A DNA stretch of 64,000 nucleotides. Source: Beroe ovata. Taxonomy: Eukaryota > Ctenophora > Nuda > Beroida > Beroidae. The translations under genes and the position numbers were made by a program. Every line of letters starts with the position of its first letter. Position 1 is the stretch's first letter. Below the pieces are notes generated by a model, which was not told where the DNA came from, did not search any database, and saw only the letters and a program-made list of their open reading frames with translations. Of this stretch, positions 49,601-59,911 are shown in pieces. The DNA lies in contig CAMPET010000013.1 of the NCBI GenBank assembly GCA_946803715.1, positions 218,150-282,149 of the forward strand, in the 5' to 3' direction.

Positions 49601-52600
49601 CTTGGTGAGGAAGTTGAGTACCGATGCGGCGAGGACTGGAGAGGCGGCCGGGATGGGGAAGTTTGCACGGGGTGCGAAATACTCGCTCATAGAGCACCAG
49701 GAGAAGTATAAGGAGGAGTGCCAGCGGATATTTGACTTACAGACAAAGTGAGTGAAGCAGTGAGTATTCTGTTTATTAGCTGATGATTTCATTCTCTACT
49801 CTTAAACTAGGAATGCGTGTCGATTGTCGAATCTTCATCTCACACGGTTCGCTCCTCACCGCTTCACACGCCAGGATGCTATCATCTGCTGAAGTGATGA
49901 GTACGGACGAAGAGGAATCATCAGACGAGGAAACAAACATTGACGAGCTAGGCAAGGACTTGGAGAGCATGTTGAACAAGAAGAAAACTCTGGAACAGAT
50001 ATCTCTTGAGCGGGAGGAAGCGGAGAGGAAGGATCTCCAGAAGCTGATCAGCGAGGGACCAGCCGGAACACCACCCCCACCTACATCGGAGGAGAGCAAA
50101 GCGGCAGAGAGTGATTTGACGGGAAGGAGGCTGATCATAAAACGGAAATTCAGCACGGAAACCGGCTATTATTATCGGGAGGAGGTGATTTCCAGACCGG
50201 AGGTGATAGATGCGTATCTGAAAATCAAGGAGACGGCCGATAAGACGAACAAGAGGTTCCTCATTGATAACCTGGACGAGGAACAGAAGGATGAAGTTAG
50301 AAAGGAGCGGAGGAGAATTCAGGAGCAGTTGAGGAGACTGAACAGGGCACAGGGTGGGTAATATTGAGTTTGAAATGATTTGTCGGTAGGTATTGTCAAA
50401 TGTAAACTACAATTTGTCATGTTGTCAATTGACCTGTGACCTCATTTTTTTCAGAACGTGAGCGAATCAATGAGAAGAAACACAAGAAGGTAGCGAAGGA
50501 GAAGGCACCAATCAACATGAAGTGTGGTGCATGTGGCGAGACAGGTCACATGAAGACAAACAAGCACTGCAAGATGTACGGTAAGACAGGACCTGTCAGC
50601 GATGATCAGATCATTGACGACGAGCTGTCAAACGTGTTCAACGAGCAGACGTCCAGTCTGGTGAAGGTGGAAGATACAAAGATCAGGATAGGTCGAGCAT
50701 TCCTGGCAATAGTCGATGAGGTGAGCCAGAAAGCTGCACAGAAACAGGCAGCGCAAAAGCGACAGCTGGAGGAGACGTTGGACGAGAAGAGTTTCGATGG
50801 GCAGGAAATATCAGAGCATGGGAAAATGAAGAAGAAGAAGAAACTGGAAAAGGCAGAGAGGAAAGCTATGAAATCATCAAAAGGAATGAAGGTACTTTTC
50901 GCAGCTACGAGTTTTTTGTCATGTTCGACATTGGTTCACGTCAGTAGTAACATGGTAGGTCACTCCTCAGGGAAGCGGGATAGGGCTTTAATTCGATCAG
51001 GAATCAATTCAGCGTTCAAAATGGGAATGCGTAGTTTTGGTATGAGAATGGGTATAAGTGTTATACTTACTTACTTATTAAGTGACTCCACACTTCTTTA
51101 CTTTGATTTCGACGTTCCCAAATGAGGACATTACTGGCACTGACGACACTATTTATCCACTAAATCAGCTCTTCTACATTCACATTACAAGAATCAACCC
51201 TCTTTGCGATAATTTGGTGTTCATACTAGCCACGCCCAAATGACGATTTCAAACATGTAGGAAGCACACACAACAAAAACGCAAAAATCAATGTCAGACA
51301 CCGATACCAAAAAATGGCTAAAATCAATTTTTTAGGGAGCATACTGGAAATAAGTGTTCCTGACCTATTCTTGACCTAGAATTCAAATCCGGAATAATTT
51401 TCGAGCAACCTCATCAGAAAATCAGTGAAAATTCCAATTTCTTCTCAGATGTGAGATTTGTAGTGGCATGTTTGACACCTCCTCAGGGAAGCAAAATGGG
51501 GCCAAAATTCGATAGTAATCAATTAAGCGTCAAAATATACTTAGGAATCACAATCGGTGGTCTTCATATAGAACGAAGATCTGAGAAAATGTTTCCGTCT
51601 TATTATCGTAGGGTGCGAGCATCTAAATTATAGATGACATTGTAATCAATGAAACTCACACTTCTCTCCCTCGACTCTCTTGGACATTGAACAGTGAACA
51701 CTATATAATGTAACTAATTGGAAACTATATAATGGGACTAATTCTATACCAAATCATCCCCTAATGTCCCATTATTATGACCATCTGTAACCATCTTACC
51801 ATGTCACCACTTTTCAGTCCGAGTTATTGGACTACCTGGAACCCAAAGTGAAGGGAAGTTCCCGGGCCAGGGTCCACCCTGAGGTGGAACTGAGGACTTT
51901 CTTTGAGGAGCTCCTCGTCAGAATGAAGGAAATACCGAAGGTAATCCTCATTCTTCAAAGTCAATCAAGTGACATGTTTCTTACGAAATCGAGATTTAAT
52001 AGCCAATTTGGTTTGAGCTGTTTCATTTCAGACAGGCGCATTTCACAAACCAGTGTCAGCTAGGGAAATACCGGACTACTACACCTTTGTAAGCATTCCA
52101 ATGGACCTGCAAACAATGAAGAACCATTGCATCAACAACTTCTACCAATCGAGGTGAGACACTATGGCAGGGTAGTGTCCCGGTTAAAGGAACCTGCCAT
52201 CAAGTTGTACTCCATAAATATTCTATGAATCAAGTTTTATTCTTTAATCAATCCATGATCTTATTTTGCCTGATCTATGACAAAGTTGCAGAGGGCAATT
52301 TATCCACTGTTTGCCTGTCATCCTGTAGTGTGTATAGACTGCAATTGTTTCCTCCCTCATCACTGTTCATTTCTCTCTCTCACTCAGAGAGGATTTCCTG
52401 GAACATGTGGAACAAATAGTGACCAACAGTCGTATCTACAACGGGAAACTATCGGAGTACACCAAGGCAGCGGAAACCATGCTCGACCTTGCCAAGTCTG
52501 ATTTCTCCAAGCACGAGGATATGCTTAGGACACTGGAGGAGAAGATAAACCCGGCAGCTAACAAGAGCACACAGAACCAGTTCAACTTGATCTTGCTGCG

Positions 52601-53578
52601 GAGTGTAGATGCGATGATGAGGGTTTCCAATTCCCAGGCGTTCCACATTCCCGTCAATGCTAAAGTGGCTCCTGACTACTACCAGGTATCACACCATGTC
52701 ACCAACTGTCAGTTACCACAATTCACGTCTATAATTGACGGTCTTAGGGGACGTGGAATCATCGAATTATTGCAGGTCATCAACACACCAATGGACATGT
52801 CAACCCTGCGCAAGAATGTCGAGAAGAACAAGTACAAGAGTAGGGAAGAGTTTGTCAAGGATGTCAGTCTAATCGTTCAGAATAGCCAACAATACAACGG
52901 TGGGCTCTGACTTTTGATAGCTAAGATCAACTGCAACTATTTCACTATTCCAGTACTGAGAGATGCTTTACGGAATATTCCACTTTTCACGATTGTGAAA
53001 TTCTTATAATCCAGGGGCAGAGTCCTCGTATACGAAGAAAGCAGAGGAGTTACTGGCAAAAGGCCAGGAAGTCCTCCTCTCCTCCCAAGATACACTGCTC
53101 CACTACGAGACTCTGCTCCAGATAGATCAGAAACCCATGCAGATGAGCAGTAGTCAGGGGAGTGCTGTGAGTGGAGTATCCGCTCTGGACAGTCCCAAGA
53201 TAGTCCGGGCTACTGCCGGTAGAGATAGTCCCGATAGTTGTTTCAGTGCAAGGGAGGATGAGAGTGATGCACCGTCTGATAATGAACAGTGAGTATCACG
53301 TCACGTGTAGTGGTCACTGGTCACGTGTAGTGGACTTCTACAGATCTCACTTTCATTTCTCATCTCAGACATCTCATGTAATGAGTCTATCGATACTCTT
53401 ACTCTGCACTTGCCTTCTCTCTTACACCTCATGAACTTGTCGAATTACTACACCCTTTCCCAGGTTCCGCGGTGGTGCACCCAAGAAGCGGTATGACAGT
53501 GCTGGTATTGAGGAGGAGAACCCAGTGGGACACACCCTCTTTGAGGATCTCATGGATAGTGAGGATGACTCGGATTGA
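40624..53578 (+). CDS. TAF1: TAF1, largest TFIID subunit
   Basis: Scaffold of TFIID at RNA polymerase II promoters. Exons: 40624-40693, 40965-41135, 41293-41650, 45694-45800, 45963-46125, 46392-46498, 46589-46705, 46889-47063, 47160-47341, 47460-47611, 47744-47873, 48072-48272, 48412-48553, 48743-48873, 49054-49186, 49321-49747, 49875-50353, 50455-50891, 51818-51940, 52032-52153, 52388-52685, 52776-52899, 53015-53288, 53464-53578. All phases agree, giving about 1,578 residues from the first visible Met at 40625; a further 5' exon is possible because 40624 follows an acceptor-like AG. Visible: the N-terminal [13 protein letters not shown] segment (TBP-binding region), the central domain with [21 protein letters not shown] and [10 protein letters not shown], a zinc knuckle ([16 protein letters not shown]), and two bromodomains retaining the YNG asparagine. 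Intron 3 (4 kb) holds Boule and a foldback repeat. The 3' end is repeated twice more downstream. Confidence 0.95.
41889..43443. mobile_element. Foldback-type inverted repeat element in TAF1 intron 3
   Basis: Left (about 41889-42560) and right (about 42930-43443) arms are imperfect reverse complements over several hundred bases. The outer ends match through TTATTACG...AATCAA and TTTCGGCATT, then through TAATCATGG, then GGGTAGTAT and CCGACTGTTATTCAC. Each arm contains tandem copies of a unit of about 60 bases built from AGTGAGTATACGCTCAGT and GCACAGTGAGTGCTAGCGA. No transposase frame and no sure target duplication; an N lies at 42069. Confidence 0.75.
42330..42570. repeat. Tandem repeat inside the foldback left arm
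   Basis: About four to five units combining CAGTGAGTATACGCTCAGT and GGGAGCACAGTGAGTGCT. Inverted counterparts lie at about 42940-43150 in the right arm. Confidence 0.8.
43960..44935 (-). CDS. BOULE: Boule/DAZL-like RNA-binding protein, nested in TAF1 intron
   Basis: Four exons on the minus strand: 44935-44833, 44716-44535, 44436-44293, 44193-43960. Phases agree and give 220 residues from ATG 44935. One RRM spans about residues 5-90: RNP2 is RVFVGNL and RNP1 is KGFGFV, preceded by DRQGVS. The DRxGVSKGxGFV string and the trailing AFRKR are typical of the DAZ/Boule family, which binds 3' UTRs and promotes translation in germ cells, classically at meiosis. A short serine/cysteine-rich linker follows, then a C-tail rich in proline, tyrosine and alanine. 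No DAZ repeat is evident. The gene is antisense to TAF1 within intron 3 (41651-45693). Another single-RRM family member is possible but less likely. Confidence 0.8.
45304..45442. promoter_or_regulatory. Cluster of palindromic CACGTG E-boxes upstream of Boule
   Basis: Five TCACGTGA cores (near 45304-45315, 45334-45345, 45391-45400, 45410-45419 and 45433-45442) plus one CACATG variant (45372-45381) within 140 bases. Most are flanked as GTCACGTGAC, the preferred site of USF/MITF/TFE-type bHLH-zip factors. The cluster is 370-510 bases upstream of the Boule ATG and inside TAF1 intron 3, so it most likely drives Boule. Confidence 0.7.
46233..46286. repeat. Palindromic hairpin in TAF1 intron
   Basis: The core 46251-46268 is a perfect 18-bp palindrome (ATCTTAGCGCGCTAAGAT), flanked by a second arm pair CTACAT/ATGTAG and an outer pair CGCGCTG/CAGCGCG. 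It lies in the intron between the exons ending at 46125 and starting at 46392, followed by a CG-alternating run. Confidence 0.75.
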
Positions 53579-53982
53579 GGATGACTCGGACTGTGCGAGA
53601 GTAGGAATTGTGAGGATTTTCACCTCCTTTACAGTTGACAGATGTGGCACTCAGAAGTTGGATCCAATTATTTTATGGGATGGGCTCGTTATAAATTCTT
53701 TTTTAGGGACAGTTCTGATTAAAGTCGCTCTGATTTATTCTTACGATATGATATTTTCTCTCAATGCATAGGATCCCTTACTCTATCGATTATTGACATA
53801 GGTTGTATCATTATTTTCGTCATCTCGACAATCCTTGAGACTAATAGTGACTTTACTAGACACTTATGATAAACAAAATTCCTCTATCTAGGACAGCGAT
53901 GACATGAGCAGTGATGATAGACCCGATATTGTGATGTAGCTACTGTCAATGTAGTAGACTACACGATGTGATGGCATTCAGC
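52536..53982 (+). repeat. TAF1 3' end, copy A of a three-copy segment
   Basis: This segment (second bromodomain to just past the TAF1 stop, ending GATGGCATTCAGC) recurs nearly identically at 55107-56539 and, from 52893 on, in a more diverged form at 53984-55105. Copy A ends directly at the N at 53983. Confidence 0.95.
53892..53939 (+). other. Possible alternative last TAF1 exon
   Basis: After CTATCTAG an in-frame acidic peptide (DSDDMSSDDRPDIVM, then TAG) is readable and is conserved in all three copies of the segment (also near 54... and 56449-56496). It looks like a TAF1-type acidic C-terminus, but I found no upstream donor in a matching phase, so use is unproven. Confidence 0.3.
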
Positions 53983-53983
53983 N

Positions 53984-55105
53984 TACAACGGTGGGCTCTG
54001 ACTTTTGATAGCTAAGTTGAACTGCAACTATTCCACTTTTCCAACGAATGTCACGATTGTGATATTGTTATAACCCAGGGGCGGAGTCCTCGTATACGAA
54101 GAAAGCAGAGGAGCTACTGGCAAAAGGCCAGGAAGTCCTCCTCTCCTCCCAAGATACACTGCTCCACTACGAGACTCTACTCCAGATAGATCAGAAACCC
54201 TTGCTGATGAGCAGTAGTCAGGGGAGTGCTGTGAGTGGAGTATCCGCTCTGGACAGTCCCAAGATAGTCCGGGCTACTGCCGGTAGAGATAGTCCCGATA
54301 GTTGTTTCAGTGCAAGGGAGGATGAGAGTGATGCACCGTCCGATAATGAACAGTGAGTATCACGTCACGTGTAGTGGTCACTGGTCAGTGGTCACGTGTA
54401 GTGGACTTCTACAGATCTCACTTTCATTTCTCATTTCAGACATCTCATGAGGCTATCATGCTCTTACTTGGCACTTGCCTTCTCTCTTACACCTCATGAA
54501 CTTGTCCGATGTCGAATTACTACACCCTTTCCCAGGTTCCGTGGTGGTGCACCCAAGAAGCGGTATGACAGTGCAGGTATAGAGGAGGAAAACCCAGTGG
54601 GACACACCCTCTTTGAGGATCTCATGGATAGTGAGGATGACTCGGATTGAGGATCTCATGGATAGTGAGGATGATTCGGATTGAGGATGATTCGGACTGT
54701 GTGAGAGAAGGAATTGTGAGGATTTTCACCTCCTTTACAGTTGACAGCTGTGGCACTCAGAAGCTGGATCCAATTATTTTATGGGATGGGCTCGTTATAA
54801 ATTCTTTTTTAGGGGCAGTTCTGATTAAGGTCGCTCTGATCTATTCGATGTATCCTATTTCTATTTCTTACGATATGATATTTTCTCTCAATGCATAGGA
54901 TCCTTACTCTATCGATTACTGACATAGTATCATTATTTTCGCCATCTCGACAATCCTTGAGACAAATAGTGACTTCGCCTGATACTTCTGATAAACAAAA
55001 TTTCCTCTATCTAGGACAGCGATGACATGAGCAGTGATGATAGACCCGATATTCTGATGTAGCCACTGCCAATGTAGTAGACTACACGATGTGATGGCAT
55101 TCAGC
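53984..55105 (+). repeat. TAF1 3' end, copy B (diverged)
   Basis: Corresponds to 52893-53982 with scattered substitutions and small indels, including an extra repeat of the GATCTCATGGATAGTGAGGA stretch near the stop codon. It starts after the N at 53983, ends at exactly the same GATGGCATTCAGC boundary as copy A, and is followed by the N at 55106. This is best read as the second haplotype of the same locus and not as a separate gene. Confidence 0.9.
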
Positions 55106-55106
55106 N

Positions 55107-56539
55107 GAGGAGAAGATAAACCCGGCAGCTAACAAGAGCACCCAGAACCAGTTCAACTTGATCTTGCTGCGGAGTGTGGATGCGATGATGAGGGTTTCCA
55201 ATTCCCAGGCGTTCCACATTCCTGTCAATGCTAAAGTGGCTCCTGACTACTACCAGGTATCATACATGTCACCAACTGTCAGTTACCACAATTCACGTCT
55301 ATAATTGACGTGGAATTATCGAATTGTTGCAGGTCATCAACACACCAATGGACATGTCAACCCTGCGCAAGAATGTCGAGAAGAACAAGTACAAGAGTAG
55401 GGAAGAGTTTGTCAAGGATGTCAGTCTAATCGTTCAGAATAGCCAACAATACAACGGTGGGCTCTGACTTTTGATAGCTAAGATCAACTGCAACTATTTC
55501 ACTATTCCAGTACTGAGAGATGCTTTACGGAATATTCCACTTTTCACGATTGTGAAATTCTTATAATCCAGGGGCAGAGTCCTCGTATACGAAGAAAGCA
55601 GAGGAGTTACTGGCAAAAGGCCAGGAAGTCCTCCTCTCCTCCCAAGATACACTGCTCCACTACGAGACTCTGCTCCAGATAGATCAGAAACCCATGCAGA
55701 TGAGCAGTAGTCAGGGGAGTGCTGTGAGTGGAGTATCCGCTCTGGACAGTCCCAAGATAGTCCGGGCTACTGCCGGTAGAGATAGTCCCGATAGTTGTTT
55801 CAGTGCAAGGGAGGATGAGAGTGATGCACCGTCTGATAATGAACAGTGAGTATCACGTCACGTGTAGTGGTCACTGGTCACGTGTAGTGGACTTCTACAG
55901 ATCTCACTTTCATTTCTCATCTCAGACATCTCATGTAATGAGTCTATCGATACTCTTACTCTGCACTTGCCTTCTCTCTTACACCTCATGAACTTGTCGA
56001 ATTACTACACCCTTTCCCAGGTTCCGCGGTGGTGCACCCAAGAAGCGGTATGACAGTGCTGGTATTGAGGAGGAGAACCCAGTGGGACACACCCTCTTTG
56101 AGGATCTCATGGATAGTGAGGATGACTCGGATTGAGGATGACTCGGACTGTGCGAGAGTAGGAATTGTGAGGATTTTCACCTCCTTTACAGTTGACAGAT
56201 GTGGCACTCAGAAGTTGGATCCAATTATTTTATGGGATGGGCTCGTTATAAATTCTTTTTTAGGGACAGTTCTGATTAAAGTCGCTCTGATTTATTCTTA
56301 CGATATGATATTTTCTCTCAATGCATAGGATCCCTTACTCTATCGATTATTGACATAGGTTGTATCATTATTTTCGTCATCTCGACAATCCTTGAGACTA
56401 ATAGTGACTTTACTAGACACTTATGATAAACAAAATTCCTCTATCTAGGACAGCGATGACATGAGCAGTGATGATAGACCCGATATTGTGATGTAGCTAC
56501 TGTCAATGTAGTAGACTACACGATGTGATGGCATTCAGC
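55107..56539 (+). repeat. TAF1 3' end, copy C (near-identical to copy A)
   Basis: Nearly identical to 52536-53982; the 14-base length difference is explained by two intron indels. The TAF1 stop of this copy is at 56135. Only this copy continues past GATGGCATTCAGC, into the aftiphilin coding sequence, so it is probably the copy in true genomic context. In that case TAF1 and aftiphilin are only about 390 bases apart. Confidence 0.92.
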
Positions 56540-59433
56540 CCAGCTAGTCCCCCGCCCATTGGTTCTGGAGACGAGGATGACGAATTTGGCAGTTTTGAGG
56601 CAGTTTTCGACAGATCTGACGCATGGCAGGCAAATACTGGCGTAAAGCATCGCATTGACCTGGACAAATCTCTTGACTCATTCCAGAAGTCCTCGTCTAT
56701 TGAGGATTCCCCTGATCCAGCTTTACCGTCTCCGTTCTTCTCAACAAAACCTGCTGCTTATACGACTGATGAACAGGTGGACTTCTTTGCAAGCATCCCT
56801 GAGAATCGAAGTGTCCCGTCAGTGTGCTCTACTCCTGCCGATTCCTTCAACTTTTTCGAGTTCGAAAAATCACGCGGAGAACCAAATACGTTTCCCACAA
56901 AAATATCATTAGCTGACCAAGAGGACTCCACCATCGATGAATCGAAGGCGGGGATTGCAACCGATTTCTTCAAGGCGCCGTCTGATAACCATGATGATCT
57001 TGGAGACTTCGCTATATTCCCCTTGTCGGAAAAGGCAAAAGAAAGAGAAGGAGAGAATAAATCATGGTCTGCTTTCTCAGCAGATGAAAAGACCGATGAA
57101 ACTACAGATGGTGAAATTAACGGTACCGTTGGTGACATTTCTGTGGAACTAAAGGAAGACAAAGATGAGGGATTATTCACACAAGATGATGAATGGACTT
57201 CTGATGTCATCGCCCCCAATTCCTCTGATTCAAATGAAGACTCTCCTAGTTCTGAGACCGTAATTCAGACCTCATTAGCAGAGAATTCAATGGATTATGA
57301 CCATCCTGCAGTGAATTTTCTTGAATTGAGAACTGAAACGGAGATCAATTTTGAAGCTTTTGTTGAAGATGATCCTGACATTTCTTCACAGAAGGAGCTT
57401 GCTTTTGATTTCGGACCGTCCCTTGAATCTGAGACTAATGAGGATGTGAGTTGTGGATTCGATACTGAGGAAAATGAGTCTGAGGATCATTCTTTTCAAA
57501 TCAAAGACGAATTTGATTCGGATGAAAACATTCCAAATGTGATAAGACCAGAGGTTTCATCAGGCCAATTCCTGGATTTTGACAGTTTTTCCGATGCTCC
57601 CAACGGAAAAGTTAAATCAGATTCCAATGATTCATTGATGGAACTGAAATCGGAAAGTCATGAGAATGACTTTTGTAACTTTGCAGAGTTTGGGAGTGAC
57701 AGTTACAATCCATTCGAGAATTTCGACGACATCAATGATGACGAATGCAAAAATCATGGAAGTGTAACGTCTGGTAGTGAAGACCATTGTAAAACTGTGG
57801 TACCCAATGAAAAAACTGTGCTTGATGATAGGCAGCCCATGGCGGATTTCGAATCTAATGATCTCGATGACCAGTCACTGACAAGGCTGGAAACTAACGC
57901 GAGTGGCTCTGACAGTCTTGCTGAGGACGCTTCCCCACAGGACGTTCAGGATTTGGGCGATTTTGCAGACTTTGGCGACTGCCACAAGGGCACGCAGCAC
58001 TCTGGAGATTCTGCATTTTCTGTGGGAGAAGAGGAGACTGTTCAGAACAGTGATGCAGTACACTCAGACTTTGGTAGGCCTGATCCAATCGAATCATCCA
58101 GTGGATCAGTTGAGGGAGATAACGAATTTGGTGATTTTGCTGATTTCGGCGACTTCAACAATTTCAAGTCAAATGATGGCAGCAATGAAGAAGACAGTGA
58201 TCAGCTGTTTTCACCTGAAGGAAATGGTGCGGTTGAATCAGAGAAAACCAGTTCACAAAGCGGCGAGAGTGATAGTGATTTTGGGGATTTTGCTGATGAG
58301 AGCGATTGTTTCACGTCCAAGATCACAAATCAGGACTCCCAAATGGGTGGATTTGCAAATTTCGGCGATGATGACGGTGACGACAGTGGTTCTGACGATT
58401 TTGCCGACTTTTCTAGCCAAACTGCTGGTGGTAGGACAACTACGGAAATTCGGCGTTCCGTATCTTCTCGAACATTACTTTCTGTTGGAGAGGTAGTTAC
58501 TCGTTAATTTGAGTATTCGATCCTATCAAGTTATTATCTCATTGCAATGGTTCCAATGTTGGCTCTCCCATAAATAATAACAATTTGTTGTCACAGGTTA
58601 TAGCCGAGTGTTATGGAGAGGAAACGTCAGACAAGCTGGAAGAGGGAGAGAGTGTAATTAGCGAAGATCATCTAAACGGCAGGTATAGGTGATACTTTGC
58701 TGATCAAATCAAGTTTAAAAGGATATTTATGACAATGTTGCTTAACCCTGACAACTCAATTCAATCCCCTTCAGGTCACTCATGTTGACAATCAATGACA
58801 TCGATGCTCAATTCGCAGTCAAGACAAAGTGGTTGGACATATCGTCCTACTCCAAGCTTGTCAACACCCTCTGTCTATCGTCGGGTGGTGCAACCTCGTC
58901 TAGCAACACCAAAACAACCTCCACTCCCCCTAAACAACAGGTTGCTAATCCCCTTTCAGAAGCATCATCATGTCATAGGAATACTGTTGTTGAATCATGA
59001 ATTTAATATCGAAATCACAATAAAACAGCTGGGGGTTGATGTCGATGAGTTTGACGTGTTTGGAAGTGTTGAACCCGAGGCGTTGGCTTCGCAACGATTG
59101 CCCGAGGAGCTAAACATGCCAGAAAACCCTACACCCGCCACTCCGAAAATACAGTAAGTTGTCTTTTGACATTTTTTAACGAATGATTTTCACTTCGGGT
59201 GATTTGGGTTAATTTTTCACTGAGAAAAGACCCTGTTATCAGTCAATGTTATCTTGTCGTGGCTATATTAAAAGTATAAAGCTATTATTTCCAGGAAACA
59301 TGCTGACATACTATCAGCTTACAAGAAGGAAAAGTCCAAGACAGTGACTCCAGAGGCTCAGGCTATTTTGGATCAACTGCCTGACCTCTCATTCATGCTC
59401 TCGACCGTTCTCATGTTTCCTGTTAAGGGGTGA
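56528..59433 (+). CDS. AFTPH: Aftiphilin-like clathrin accessory protein
   Basis: Aftiphilin works with clathrin, AP-1/AP-2 and p200/gamma-synergin in trans-Golgi and endosomal traffic. Exons: 56528-58492, 58597-58682, 58775-58940, 58960-59153, 59295-59433, giving about 849 residues if the 19-base gap at 58941-58959 is removed. The ATG at 56528 begins MAFSPASPPPIG, followed by DDEFGSFEAVF. The long first exon is acidic and disordered-looking, with many DFGDFADF-type phenylalanine motifs that bind adaptor ear domains, and no transmembrane segment. The C-terminus matches the family: LSMLTINDID, a TKWLDI segment, and finally LDQLPDLSFMLSTVLMFP. The 3' exons are convincing, but the junction at 58941-58959 is odd. 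Confidence 0.87.
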
Positions 59434-59911
59434 ATAGGTCACGCGAGAAGAAAACTAACGCGTGAGGTATACCGCGTGAGTAACGGTATCATCTCTGCAG
59501 GATTTGTTGCCATGGTTATTGATGTTTTTTAAACAGTTGTTGATACTAAAGCTATGCTAATCAATTGTCAATCGCTTATTTGATTGAGTGTTCAAGTATC
59601 GAAAGACCCTATATAAATGCAGGTTATCACTACAGTTGTTTATTTCGATCAGACCCCGATTATTTTCAATGTTTTCAATGAGTTTCAGATGATTTCTGAG
59701 AAAGACGTGCAGTTCTTATGATTGACTTTATTTCATTATCGATCATTCCGTTCATTATCGATCGTTTGGCTCCGAAATGCAATTGCAGTAATTGCGATGA
59801 CGCAATGTAAACAAAGTTTTAAACCATTGATGCTCCTGAAAATTGTTGTATCCATGATTTGTAATTGTAGTAAACGATCTAACCGGATCATAATCCCAAT
59901 AGTGCATAGTC
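59434..59911. other. Short spacer between aftiphilin and DDX46
   Basis: 478 bases between the aftiphilin stop and the DDX46 ATG, on the same strand. It should hold the 3' end of the first gene and the promoter of the second. No coding exon is seen. Confidence 0.6.

Noticed and set aside
53984-56135. A second, truncated TAF1 gene
   Set aside because: The copies share exact end points at Ns and near-identical introns, which points to unmerged contigs and not a paralogue.
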